A stretch of 64,000 nucleotides of DNA from Bremerella cremea. GTDB lineage: Bacteria; Planctomycetota; Planctomycetia; Pirellulales; Pirellulaceae. Shown in pieces: positions 1 through 8,310 of this stretch. How positions within the stretch are numbered: position 1 is the first letter of the stretch; the number at the start of each line of letters is the position of its first letter. Position numbers and translations under genes: made by a program. Where the stretch lies: positions 124,001 through 188,000 of the forward strand of contig NZ_QPEX01000011.1 in NCBI RefSeq assembly GCF_003335505.1. The letters run 5' to 3'. The notes beneath the pieces were generated by a model. That model saw only the letters and a list, made by a program, of their open reading frames with translations. It had not been told where the DNA came from and did no database searches.

Positions 1-458
1 ACGGGGCGCCTCTTCCACATGGATGAGCCTTATTTAGCGTCGCAAAAATCATGCGGACTGGCAAACAGAAAAGTTTACCAACCGAATTGATTTCAACTGG
101 AAAAGCATACCTTACATAGTCTTACGGCAAACAAAAATGTTTCAAGATTTCCTTTCGAATTGCCGACGAACTAATCCGTTTTTTTGGCAAACTGCAACTA
201 CTTTGCAAGGTCGTTGCGGGCTAGCTTAACCAGTCGGAAAAGTTTACCGAAAGCATCATCCGCAGTAGCTGGGCGTTGCGTATCCAAAACGGATGTTGCG
301 AAATCACAACATCACGCTCCACAGCCTTGCTGCGGTCGATGCTGTCAGGGGGGATGCTGGCAATACTTGCTACAAGCCGGTTCGCCAGCTTATCCCAAAG
401 TATGCTGACTGCTATCGCTTGGACTTTCTGCCGCTAGAGTGTTGCCTTTGACAGGCAA
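1..458. other. Left-edge region without a supported gene
   Basis: No open frame here has protein-like composition. The longest, on the plus strand at 184-408, encodes a Cys/Ser/Arg-rich product that resembles nothing. The first 90 bases are open in frame 1 up to a TGA near position 91 and could be the tail of a gene cut by the window edge, but this cannot be judged from about 30 residues. No tRNA, terminator or repeat is evident. Confidence 0.4.
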
Positions 459-1397
459 TTATGAATTTTCCAGCCGAACTGCTTGATGAATCGCTTCGGC
501 CGTTGACATGGGACGATGCGAGAAACGCTTCTCTGCCCGATCATCACTTACGGTCGTTGGGTTCCGTAGACCTTCAATCAGATGGCGTCCCACCTCGGCG
601 CTGGTCGGGGTGACAAGACCTAGCCACAAGCTTGACAGGTAAGGGGTGAGAAAGGGAACGCGAACCAGAATCCGTGTTAGGTTCTTTTCCTGGGCATACA
701 TCTGAATCAGTTGCCCATAGGTCACCACATCATGGCTACCTACTTCGAAAATATCGCTTTGGGTAAGGGGCAACGCAATGGCCTCAAACAGATACTGCAA
801 GATATCTTCCGTGGCGATTGGTTGGGTGGGCGTCGATAGCCAGCGCGGGCAAATCATGATGGGCAGTTTTTGTGTTAGCGAACGAATCATTTCGTACGAC
901 AAACTGCCAGGCCCTAAGACTACCGAGGCACGTAGCTCGATCGTGGGCACCCCGGACTGTTGAAAAATCTCTCCGACTTCATGCCGGCTGCGAAGATGCG
1001 GAGAAAGGTCGGGATCGTTGTCGTCGCCGAGACCACCGAGATAAATAATCCGCGAAACGTTCGCTTGCTTGGCTGCAGCCACGAAACTTTGCGCCGCCAG
1101 ACGATCGTTCTTCTCAAAGTCTTTCGCGTTTCCCATGCCATGAATCAAATAGTAAGCCACATCAATCCCTTCTAGCGACTTACGGATGGTATCGGAATGA
1201 AGTACGTCACCGATGCTGATTTCAACTTGATCTCGATAAGAGGGATCGAGGCGGTCCGGATTTCTCACAAAGCAGCGGACGTTGTGAAACGGCAACAATT
1301 TCGGTACGAGACGACTACCGATATAGCCAGAGGCGCCGGCTACTAGAATGGACTTTCGGGGAAGTGAATCATTGGGAATTACGCAGGTCATGGGCAT
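459..1397 (-). CDS. Atypical SDR, NAD(P)-binding epimerase-like protein
   Basis: About 312 residues. The N-terminus carries a Rossmann glycine motif GASGYIGSRL right after a short leader, then an NPDRL segment after the second beta strand and the YYLIHGMG signature typical of the atypical SDR/NmrA-like subgroup. Larger family members continue into a DUF2867 domain; this one stops without it. No classical YxxxK pair is obvious, so it may bind a nucleotide without being a normal dehydrogenase. The longest frame begins at a TTG (1415); the ATG at 1397, or the one at 1391, is the likelier start. It lies divergent to the DUF1990 gene. Substrate is unknown. Confidence 0.82.
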   Translation of the reverse strand: MPMTCVIPNDSLPRKSILVAGASGYIGSRLVPKLLPFHNVRCFVRNPDRLDPSYRDQVEISIGDVLHSDTIRKSLEGIDVAYYLIHGMGNAKDFEKNDRLAAQSFVAAAKQANVSRIIYLGGLGDDNDPDLSPHLRSRHEVGEIFQQSGVPTIELRASVVLGPGSLSYEMIRSLTQKLPIMICPRWLSTPTQPIATEDILQYLFEAIALPLTQSDIFEVGSHDVVTYGQLIQMYAQEKNLTRILVRVPFLTPYLSSLWLGLVTPTSAEVGRHLIEGLRNPTTVSDDRAEKRFSHRPMSTAEAIHQAVRLENS

Positions 1398-1497
1398 TCT
1401 TATGTCGCCAGACAAGTGAGGTTATCTCGCGTAAAATCCTACGGTTAACGGCTCTAAGTAGGAGAGCATGAATAGACAGTGCGTAATAGGAACCGCA

Positions 1498-2088
1498 ATG
1501 TTTCGATTTTCATCACCTGATTCCGAGACGGTCGAACGATTCTTGGCTGATCAACGGAATCGCCCTTTGACCTATGGACATCAAGGAAAAACGGCGACAA
1601 CTCCGCCGTCTGGCTTTAACCTTGATCATACGCGGGTTTGTCTAGGGCAGGGAATTGAAATATTCGACAAAGCAAAAATGGGGCTGCAAGGATGGCAACA
1701 ATTTGAATTAGGTTGGGTTTCCGCCAGGCCTGTTTCGACGCCCATCGGCGAAGGAGAGCAAATCTGCATTGTCGGTCAGGCAGTTGGTTTGTATTGGTTG
1801 AACGCCTGCCGGATTGTCTATGTCATCGACGACTCGACGAGCCACCCGAAATTCGGATATGCCTACGGGACCCTACCAGCACATATGGAGATGGGTGAGG
1901 AACGTTTTCTCGTTGAAATGGACTCGCAGGGGGATGTGTGGTACGACATTTTGGCTTTTTCCCGCCCCAACCGATGGCTCACCAGGCTGGCCAATTACTA
2001 CATGAGAACACTACAAAAACGCTTTGGCCGCGAGTCGGCAGCTCACATGAAGGCGATTGCCCAAGGCAAGATTCCCTCCAGTTTCTAA
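1498..2088 (+). CDS. DUF1990 family protein
   Basis: 196 residues from the ATG at 1498, preceded by AGGA at a six-base spacing; an upstream in-frame ATG at 1468 has GGAG only three bases away and is less likely. The chain has the DUF1990 pattern: a YGHQGKT segment near the N-terminus, GFNLDHTRVCLGQG, then WQQFELGWV, and a C-terminal FSRPNRWLTRLANY stretch. The biochemical role of DUF1990 is not established. It is transcribed divergently from the atypical SDR at 459-1397, so the two could share a promoter region and a role, but that is inference. Confidence 0.85.
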   Translation: MFRFSSPDSETVERFLADQRNRPLTYGHQGKTATTPPSGFNLDHTRVCLGQGIEIFDKAKMGLQGWQQFELGWVSARPVSTPIGEGEQICIVGQAVGLYWLNACRIVYVIDDSTSHPKFGYAYGTLPAHMEMGEERFLVEMDSQGDVWYDILAFSRPNRWLTRLANYYMRTLQKRFGRESAAHMKAIAQGKIPSSF

Positions 2089-2283
2089 GTACACTTCGCC
2101 AAAGTGTCGCGTATCGTATTGATACTTCGTGGTATGAACCGGGGGTAAACTCGGATGCCTTGGTGGAATCGGTGCAGGCGATGCGTAACAATGGTCGCAA
2201 GCTCGCGCGGTGAGCCAGAAGGTTGACGAAATGGTTTTGTCGGCCTGGAATACGCAAAGAACTCCCGTAGGAGAAAAAGCATT

Positions 2284-2847
2284 ATGAAATTAGGCATCCT
2301 GTCCCTATCCGTTTTATTATTTGCAGTCCCTGGCTTGGTTATCGCTCAAGAAGCGGAACACGCTCATGCCGATGCAAAACACGCGGAAGAAATGTTGCCA
2401 GAGGAAGCCGTTGCTGTTTTCGCATCGACCAGTGGTAGCGATGTGAAAGGGGTGATTTATCTAACGCAAGAAGATGGCTACGTTCATCTGACCGGTAAGG
2501 TGATTAACCTGGAACCAGGCGAACATGGTTTCCATATCCATCAATATGGCGATCTGACGAAAAAAGACGGTACGGCTGCTGGTGGTCATTACAATCCATC
2601 CGATCACGAGCATGGTGCCCCTGGTGCCCATAGCCACGTTGGCGACCTGGGAAACATCACCGCCGATGACAAAGGCGAGGCCAAGGTCGACGTCAAAGCC
2701 GAAGGTCTTAAGCTGCACATGGTGCTAGGACGTTCGCTTGTGGTGCACGCCAAAGCAGACGATCTGAAGAGCCAACCTTCCGGTGCCGCCGGTCCGCGTG
2801 TTGGTGTCGGCGTGATTGGAATCGCTCAGCCGAAAGAAAAAGAATAA
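2284..2847 (+). CDS. sodC: Periplasmic Cu/Zn superoxide dismutase lacking the conserved disulfide
   Basis: 187 residues with a signal peptide ending near IAQ and a His-rich N-terminal segment of the mature protein. All metal ligands are present: His84 and His86 (GFHIHQYGD), His102 (GGHYNP), His110, His118, Asp121 (HVGDLGN) and His155 (VVHAKADD). The active-site arginine is Arg172. The two cysteines that normally form the structural disulfide are replaced by Leu91 (usual GDC reads GDL) and Val175 (usual LACGVIG reads VGVGVIG), and the protein contains no cysteine at all. It converts superoxide to peroxide and oxygen outside the cytoplasm. A strong terminator follows at 2881-2914. Confidence 0.95.
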   Translation: MKLGILSLSVLLFAVPGLVIAQEAEHAHADAKHAEEMLPEEAVAVFASTSGSDVKGVIYLTQEDGYVHLTGKVINLEPGEHGFHIHQYGDLTKKDGTAAGGHYNPSDHEHGAPGAHSHVGDLGNITADDKGEAKVDVKAEGLKLHMVLGRSLVVHAKADDLKSQPSGAAGPRVGVGVIGIAQPKEKE

Positions 2848-2880
2848 GACCAACGTGTAACAACGTTTGGATTTAAAACG

Positions 2881-2914
2881 AGCGAGGCTTTTGGGTTCAA
2901 AGGCCTCGCTTTTT
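2881..2914 (+). terminator. Rho-independent terminator after sodC
   Basis: A 13-bp stem (2881-2893 with 2898-2910, one G-T wobble) closes a four-base loop and runs into a short T tract. It lies 34 bases past the sodC stop. Because the gene to the right is convergent and starts its 3' end at 2988, the structure may also protect against read-through from that side. Confidence 0.88.
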
Positions 2915-2987
2915 CATGCGCCCTGTATGCGTTGCAAGCCTTGCCAGAATCTCTCAACCTTCAAGGGAGAGGGGACAAGAGGTTGGG

Positions 2988-3836
2988 TTAAATGCCCAGG
3001 TATTCTTCTAAGGCTTCGCGCATGACGGTGGGGTCTGGATCGACGCCGGTCCAAATCTTGAAACCGATCACTCCTTGGTTGACCAACATTCCCAAACCGT
3101 CGATCGTCTGACAGCCAGCTTCTTCGGCCGCTTGCAAGAAGAGAGTCTGGGGTGGGTTGAAGATCACATCGGCCACCACCATCGACTCGCGGAAAGTACT
3201 TGGATCGACCGGAACCATGGCACTGCCATCGCATAGGCCGATGCTGGTGCCGTTGATTACGATATCGGTATCTTCGGCCAAGCCATGTGTACCGTTCCAG
3301 GGAGTCCATTTCGATTCGATGCCGACCCGTTCCGACAACAATTCGGCCAAGGCACGCCCTCGGCTTGCGTCGCGGTTGACGACTTCGATACTGGCTGCTT
3401 TGTTCAAACCGAGTTCCACGGCAATCGCCCTGGCCGCGCCCCCAGCACCTAACAGCACAATCTTTTTCTCTGCCGGGTCAATTACTTCCTTCAAGGCCGA
3501 TACAAATCCCTTGCCGTCGGTATTCTCACCGACGAAACCATCTTCTTCTGCGTAGATACAATTGACGGCCCCCATCAATTCGGCGGCTTCGGTCAGGCGT
3601 GTGAGATAAGGAATGACGGCCACTTTATGGGGAATTGTGAAGTTGCCCCCGCGAAAACCCATCGCCTTCATCCCGGCAACGGCGGCGGCAAGATCTTCTG
3701 GCGCGACTTCCAGTGTCAAATAACGCCAATCTAAACCAGCCGCAGCGAAAGAACGCTCCATCATGAACTGTGATGGGTTGCCTGCCACCGGCTGACCCAT
3801 GCAACATACGATTTCCTGCAATGATTCGTCCGCCAT
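2988..3836 (-). CDS. aroE: Shikimate dehydrogenase
   Basis: 282 residues from the ATG at 3836 (an upstream TTG at 3866 is also in frame). It reduces 3-dehydroshikimate to shikimate with NADPH in the aromatic amino acid pathway. Visible motifs: NFTIPHK with catalytic Lys71, ENTDGKGF with Asp107, the nucleotide loop GAGGAAR near residue 130, NGTSIG, and the C-terminal DGLGMLVNQG. The N-terminal substrate-binding segment, normally HSLSP in this family, reads AGNPSQFM, so the usual SxS pair is not conserved. No other aro genes are near. Identification is secure; the N-terminal variation might alter substrate preference. Confidence 0.93.
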   Translation of the reverse strand: MADESLQEIVCCMGQPVAGNPSQFMMERSFAAAGLDWRYLTLEVAPEDLAAAVAGMKAMGFRGGNFTIPHKVAVIPYLTRLTEAAELMGAVNCIYAEEDGFVGENTDGKGFVSALKEVIDPAEKKIVLLGAGGAARAIAVELGLNKAASIEVVNRDASRGRALAELLSERVGIESKWTPWNGTHGLAEDTDIVINGTSIGLCDGSAMVPVDPSTFRESMVVADVIFNPPQTLFLQAAEEAGCQTIDGLGMLVNQGVIGFKIWTGVDPDPTVMREALEEYLGI

Positions 3837-3968
3837 GGTTTCTCGCAATCCTTTTTTCGCTGACAAATGCCTACAAGCGTTACATTGTGAATTTTATGCA
3901 CCTTTTTTGCAACTTCCCGGGCAGAAGGAATACGTGCAATTGTTGCCTGGTCCAATCACTATGGAGAA

Positions 3969-4703
3969 ATGATCACCCCCGGAAAACTTCTGCTCTTCTT
4001 ATTAGTCGCGGCCAGCATCTGTGTCGATATCGCCTTGGCTGCAAACACTTACGCGCCAGATCCTTCTCAAACCATGTTCGGCTGCTTGTTGGGGCTGATC
4101 TTAGGGCAAATCGGGCTGTTGGCTTCCGCTTGGGTGAAACGACCAGAAACGTGGGCGTGGTGTTCGGTCGTCTTAATCACGGCAGTAGCCGGAGGTAGCT
4201 TCATACTCGGATCGCTGGGGAAGGTCCCGCTGTTGCACTGGACGATTATCTTGGCGGTCTTTGCCTCGCTGTGCGTTTCGCTGCCGATGATCTATCGGAT
4301 TAGCCACGGTCAGGCCAAGTCGCAGTTCTCGTTGGCGGCCATCTTTGCTTTGATGACGGCGGCGACTTTGATTTGCTTCGCCGTGATTCACATCGACTTC
4401 CCTTGGCAGGAACTTCCTATCGCGCTGCCTGGCCTCATGGTTTGGAGTTGTCCGGCCATGGTTATTGGCCTGACCATGGTCGAGCAGAAGGAAGATCCAC
4501 GCCGCCAACTGGCGATTGGCTTAGGGGCAATCCTCGCCATGTCGCTCACGGCGGCTTGGCTGCTGCCCAGCATGTGGAATCGCCTGCCGGTGGTGATCGC
4601 CTGGGAGAGCATCTACTTGATCATTGCCGGCATGGTAGTCTTCCAAGCACGAGCCAACGACACAGAAGCAGCCTCGCCAGAAACAACGTTTTTGGAAGGC
4701 TAA
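3969..4703 (+). CDS. Multi-pass membrane protein, family unknown
   Basis: 244 residues, about seven hydrophobic segments and almost no soluble domain. The first segment is signal-like (LLLFLLVAASICVDIALA). A central segment KSQFSLAAIFALMTAAT resembles the FSL-type motif that recurs ahead of a membrane helix in many planctomycete membrane proteins. The next gene, 40 bases downstream, has the same size, topology and order of segments, so the two look like diverged tandem duplicates. Start ATG at 3969. Function is not recognisable. Confidence 0.8.
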   Translation: MITPGKLLLFLLVAASICVDIALAANTYAPDPSQTMFGCLLGLILGQIGLLASAWVKRPETWAWCSVVLITAVAGGSFILGSLGKVPLLHWTIILAVFASLCVSLPMIYRISHGQAKSQFSLAAIFALMTAATLICFAVIHIDFPWQELPIALPGLMVWSCPAMVIGLTMVEQKEDPRRQLAIGLGAILAMSLTAAWLLPSMWNRLPVVIAWESIYLIIAGMVVFQARANDTEAASPETTFLEG

Positions 4704-4743
4704 TAGCTTTTTTTTTCGTTCAAGGATCGCTAGGCTAGGCCGT

Positions 4744-5487
4744 ATGAAAAACGACTTTGCCAAGTACGCGATTCCTCTGCTGGTCTTCAATTGCCTATGC
4801 ATTGACGCCTTGTTGATTGCAATGGCCTACGCGGAAAGTCCTAGTGAAGGTCCGTTCTATTTGAACATCGCCATGGGAACAATCTGGGGACAGTACGCAC
4901 TGTGCTGCGCGGCACGGCTTCGTTTTCCGGAACACCCGATGCTCACGAAGATTGGCTTGGTGGCAATTCCGCTGGCGACTCTACTTGCTTATCCGCTGGT
5001 CGATCCCACTGAGGATCTTAGCATCATGTTGCCTTTGATTTTGATGTGCTTTGCACTGACGGCGATCTTTTGTCTGGCCCCTGCCACGATCGCCCATTGG
5101 CTTTATCACAAGCATGGTCGTCAGTTGAGGATGAAGCACATGCTGGTTTTAACCATCGTGTTTGCGGTGGCGTCGTTCGGTTTTTCGCAGCTGGACTTCG
5201 CCGGTATTCTGCTGCTGTTTTTTACCTTAGTTGCTCTTCCTTCGATCATGGCTTGCCTCATGCTTTCGTTGCCTGATCAGCCGATGCTGTATAGCGTTAC
5301 GATGGTTGTCTTTCTGGCGATTGCTTTATTGGCTAATCAATTCGATATTTACCATCGATATGTTGGAGACGCGCACGTTATCCTTGTTTCGCAAACGCTT
5401 TGTTTGTGGCTTGGGGGGCAGTTCTTGCTTGCTGCCGGGAGAGGTGTTCCGCATGAGTTGGAACGAGTGGAAATGGATGCCGCCTAA
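4744..5487 (+). CDS. Multi-pass membrane protein, tandem relative of the preceding gene
   Basis: 247 residues with about seven membrane segments. It begins like its upstream neighbour, with an NCLCIDALLIAMAY segment corresponding to SICVDIALAAN, and has a GTIWGQYAL helix where the neighbour has LILGQIGLL. The central basic loop GRQLRMKHMLVLTIV matches the position of QFSLAAIFAL. Shared length, topology and adjacency support a duplication followed by strong divergence. Function is unknown; transport, sensing or lipid-related roles cannot be separated from sequence alone. Confidence 0.8.
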   Translation: MKNDFAKYAIPLLVFNCLCIDALLIAMAYAESPSEGPFYLNIAMGTIWGQYALCCAARLRFPEHPMLTKIGLVAIPLATLLAYPLVDPTEDLSIMLPLILMCFALTAIFCLAPATIAHWLYHKHGRQLRMKHMLVLTIVFAVASFGFSQLDFAGILLLFFTLVALPSIMACLMLSLPDQPMLYSVTMVVFLAIALLANQFDIYHRYVGDAHVILVSQTLCLWLGGQFLLAAGRGVPHELERVEMDAA

Positions 5488-5588
5488 CAACCGTCACAAG
5501 CTGCGTGCTATCGTGGCAAATCGGCCAATAGTACGTCGGTAGGCGTACTGTTGTACGTTGGATTACGAGCGCCGAAATCAATAGGTTA

Positions 5589-6449
5589 TTAGCTGCCCGG
5601 CAACCACAAGCTGCCTGCTTCGACCCGTGGTTTGTCTTGGCCAACGCGGCGGGCTTTGATGCGGACGTAAGGGGCGATGAACATGCTGCGGTCTTCGAAG
5701 CTGTTGGGCTCGGCTTCTTTCTTGGCGTGGATCGGTTCGACCAAATCTTCGATCACCATCCCGGCCTGGCAGATTCCGCCGACCAACTGATCCCAGCGAT
5801 GCAGATACTCGAGCGTTCCTTCTTCGCGATGGCGGCTTCCTTTGACTTCGGGCAGGGGGCCGGTGCGATAGTAAGGCTCGGTCAGTTCGTACCCGCGATC
5901 GCTCCGTTTGACGTCTGCTTGTAAGCTGGTCGGTGTTTTGTGTTGGCTGATGTAAAGCCCACCGCTGCATAGCACCTTGGCAACTTCTCGAAACACGGGT
6001 GCGACGTCCGGCACATAACAGGTACTGACCGGGTGGATGACGATATCGAAGTCGGCAGGCGCGAACATCGATAGATCGTCCATCGAAGCTTCAACCGTCT
6101 TCAATTGCAGGCCACGGTCGGCGGCCACTTTGCGGTCGATCTCGAGCTGGGCTCGGCTGATATCGACTACCGTGACGATTGCCCCAGCGGCGGCGTACAG
6201 CGGCCCTTGGCGTCCACCCCCAGAAGCCAGGCACAACACGCGCTGCCCGTAGATGCTTTCCCCGAGCCAGCCCCATCGGTCGAGCGTCTTCAGCGGATTT
6301 TTGAATTCTGCTTCCTGGGCTGGCTGAGCGAACCGGTGTCCACCACGGGCCATGCGATCCCAAGCACCGCGATTGTGCTTCTTTGCGGGCGAGTTCTTTT
6401 CAGAAGAAGGAGAAGAATCGTTCAAAGGTTTGTGCTCGGTGAATGCCAT
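5589..6449 (-). CDS. Class I SAM-dependent methyltransferase
   Basis: 286 residues. Motif I of the SAM-binding fold is VLCLASGGGRQG (about residues 71-82), followed by VTVVDIS at the end of strand beta 2, VEASMDDLSMF (motif II region) and DIVIHPVSTCYVPDV, where a catalytic-face acidic/His segment lies. A promethyltransferase-like VLCSGGLYISQH follows. The first 40 residues are polar and probably disordered. Substrate is unknown. It lies 64 bases downstream of the last NPFxSP membrane gene on the same strand and could be the last gene of that operon. Confidence 0.85.
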   Translation of the reverse strand: MAFTEHKPLNDSSPSSEKNSPAKKHNRGAWDRMARGGHRFAQPAQEAEFKNPLKTLDRWGWLGESIYGQRVLCLASGGGRQGPLYAAAGAIVTVVDISRAQLEIDRKVAADRGLQLKTVEASMDDLSMFAPADFDIVIHPVSTCYVPDVAPVFREVAKVLCSGGLYISQHKTPTSLQADVKRSDRGYELTEPYYRTGPLPEVKGSRHREEGTLEYLHRWDQLVGGICQAGMVIEDLVEPIHAKKEAEPNSFEDRSMFIAPYVRIKARRVGQDKPRVEAGSLWLPGS

Positions 6450-6513
6450 GCGGAAAATCGTTCGGTGTCTCTTCGATCATACCTTCCGCCAGCTTCGTGA
6501 AACATGGGGACCC

Positions 6514-6969
6514 CTATGATGCCACGCCGAAGTAGTACTTCCGAGAAGCTGGCACCGACAAGAGCACCAAGACGACTCCGCTGGCGAGCATGCCGAGGTA
6601 ACTCCAATGCATGTACTTCGCCGGGATACAGCCTGAGCACAAAATGTTGCCGGTGAAGAACGAGGCAAACAATGCTCCGTAAAAGAGATTCCCCATCCAC
6701 CAGGTCGAGGGCATTTTCATCAACAGTAGCATGCTAAATACAAAGTTGAATCCCGCCACTAAGACACCAGCAGCGCCAAGATAATAGAACCCGAGCGGAA
6801 CGCCTGGCGTGAGTGCCATCGCCAGCAGCATGAGCATCACCACCGAGGTCGGGGCGAGTTCTTTTTTCTTCTTGAATGGTGGTTCAGGAACAAGTTGCGC
6901 TGGAAGTGGTTCGTCGTCGACAAACCGAGGGGACTCGAACGGATTCTCTGGTTCGGATTCGGAGGCCAT
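6514..6969 (-). CDS. NPFxSP small membrane protein (5th of the cluster)
   Basis: 151 residues. It opens with a short acidic leader containing ENPFESP at residues 8-14, then a proline- and lysine-rich linker, four hydrophobic segments and a C-terminal SRKYYFGVAS tail. This layout, with NPFxSP in front and a basic-YY motif after the last helix, is shared with the four genes upstream on the same strand. The gap to the preceding gene is only six bases, so translation is probably coupled. No enzymatic residues can be picked out. Role unknown. Confidence 0.82.
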   Translation of the reverse strand: MASESEPENPFESPRFVDDEPLPAQLVPEPPFKKKKELAPTSVVMLMLLAMALTPGVPLGFYYLGAAGVLVAGFNFVFSMLLLMKMPSTWWMGNLFYGALFASFFTGNILCSGCIPAKYMHWSYLGMLASGVVLVLLSVPASRKYYFGVAS

Positions 6970-6975
6970 GAACTT

Positions 6976-7406
6976 TCAATTAACGTGAGTAAAACCGTAG
7001 TAGCGGCGCGAACTGGGAAAGGCCAACAAGACCAAGCTAAGGGCACACAATATCGCTGGCAACAAAAGCATCAACCAGTTTTCTGAAACCAACCCCACGG
7101 CACTGGCCGCAATCAGACCAACAAAAGTTATTAGCAGCAAACTTAAATACGTGATCGCTACGTTCCAGATGGTACGAATGCCCAGGAACAACAGGCTGCC
7201 GCCAAAAATTAAAAACCAACCGTTGATTGCCAACAAAACACTGCCAAGACGATATTCGAGCAGATACGAAACCAATAACAGGATAAGTCCCAAGAACGAA
7301 GCATTGAGGATGGCCAGCAACGAAGCGGCCGGCAACATCCCTGCCGGTTGTTCGTTATCGAGTGATGATTCTTCGATCAATTGCGGCGAAGCAAACGGAT
7401 TTTCAT
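6976..7406 (-). CDS. NPFxSP small membrane protein (4th of the cluster), start codon frameshifted or non-ATG
   Basis: The open frame from the TTG at 7380 gives 134 residues with four membrane segments and the C-terminal motif SRRYYGF. The true N-terminus must lie further upstream, because the codons from 7404 to 7381 in the same frame read ENPFASPQ, the family motif. No ATG or GTG exists in this frame back to a TGA at 7467. An ATG at 7406 overlaps the stop of the preceding gene but is one base out of frame, as though a G after it had been lost. Either the start is a rare codon such as the ATT at 7425, or the gene has a one-base deletion. Coordinates assume the latter. Confidence 0.65.
7369..7404. 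repeat. 36-bp exact direct repeat, copy B
   Basis: This segment is identical to 7802-7837. Both copies encode ENPFASPQLIEE at the N-terminus of adjacent NPFxSP genes, 433 bases apart. The flanking coding sequence has diverged, so a perfect 36-base match points to recent recombination or gene conversion rather than simple protein-level conservation. Confidence 0.95.
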
Positions 7407-7843
7407 GTTGTGGTTCGATGGTAATAGTCCCAAGCAGATCGTTGAAATAAACAACCGCAAATAATCAGGCAAAGCGTCACACCAACCACCACTACGATTG
7501 CTACCATCAGAAGGCCAAAGTGAATTGCCGCAGCGATTCCTATGGCGAGAAATGCAGCATCGAACAGAAAGAAAACCAGCGCTGCTGGCCAAACCCAACG
7601 TCGAGGTTTTAACAGATAAACAAGCATTCCTACTAAAGCGGCAATCATCAATACTCCGCACGGTCCGAATACCAGCAAGGAGATGAATTTGATTGGCAAG
7701 AGTACCACGCCCAGGAGCCAGGCTAACTGTAAGCTAACGGGCGGTGCCTGACGTTTCGCCAAATCTCCATCTACGGAAACGAGCTTGACTTCGACCGTTT
7801 CTTCTTCGATCAATTGCGGCGAAGCAAACGGATTTTCGGTCAT
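7403..7843 (-). CDS. NPFxSP small membrane protein (3rd of the cluster)
   Basis: 146 residues starting MTENPFASPQLIEE, followed by an acidic linker and four or five membrane segments; the C-terminal tail is AWDYYHRTTT, a variant of the family's basic-YY ending. The start ATG at 7843 lies three bases past the stop of the gene in front, and its own stop TGA overlaps an ATG of the next gene. The first 12 codons are identical at DNA level with the gene that follows. Role unknown. Confidence 0.83.
   Translation of the reverse strand: MTENPFASPQLIEEETVEVKLVSVDGDLAKRQAPPVSLQLAWLLGVVLLPIKFISLLVFGPCGVLMIAALVGMLVYLLKPRRWVWPAALVFFLFDAAFLAIGIAAAIHFGLLMVAIVVVVGVTLCLIICGCLFQRSAWDYYHRTTT
7802..7837. repeat. 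36-bp exact direct repeat, copy A
   Basis: Identical with 7369-7404; here it forms codons 3-14 of an intact gene with a normal ATG start, so this copy shows what the intact reading frame looks like. Confidence 0.95.
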
Positions 7844-7846
7844 CCC

Positions 7847-8299
7847 TTATCCTTCCTCGGGCTCGCTCTGCTCTGGGGAATCAAAGTAATAGCGACGCGA
7901 GGTTTTTAAGAGGATCGCTACAATCAAAAAGTAAAGCACCAGTGGGGATAGCTCGTAAAGGGTCGGCGGACGAGATTCGGTAAACCCTACTGCACTGGCC
8001 ACCAGCATGACCAAGCTCATCAAACTGGCGTAACCTAGTCCTAGCCCCCAGGCCAACGGCGAGGGGTAAAGAACTACGAAACCAGCGGCACCGCTCAAGA
8101 TCGAGACAAATCCCATCCAGGGGATTCCCAAGTTCAAGCTGACCATCCCATGAATTGTGGCCGTAAACAAAAACAACATCCATGTCAGCGCTACTAAGCT
8201 CGGCATCTGGTCTTCGAGCGATTGTTCCTGATCGGGACTTGGCGGAATTTGTTCTAAGACCGTAGGCGATTCAAACGGGTTATCACTTGTGGGCTGCAT
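7847..8299 (-). CDS. NPFxSP small membrane protein (2nd of the cluster)
   Basis: 150 residues from the ATG at 8299 (a longer frame to 8353 would overlap the preceding gene). The N-terminus is MQPTSDNPFESP, then an acidic proline-containing linker, four membrane segments and the C-terminal SRRYYFDSPEQ. A purine-rich AAAGAGAG precedes the start at a suitable distance. The intergenic distance to the first gene of the cluster is 11 bases. Unknown function; treated as a paralogue of the neighbours on motif order rather than on overall identity. Confidence 0.83.
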   Translation of the reverse strand: MQPTSDNPFESPTVLEQIPPSPDQEQSLEDQMPSLVALTWMLFLFTATIHGMVSLNLGIPWMGFVSILSGAAGFVVLYPSPLAWGLGLGYASLMSLVMLVASAVGFTESRPPTLYELSPLVLYFLIVAILLKTSRRYYFDSPEQSEPEEG

Positions 8300-8310
8300 T
8301 GCTCTCTTTT

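Noticed and set aside
184..408. 74-residue plus-strand open frame at the left edge
   Set aside because: Cys/Ser/Arg-rich, no ribosome binding site, no recognisable feature.
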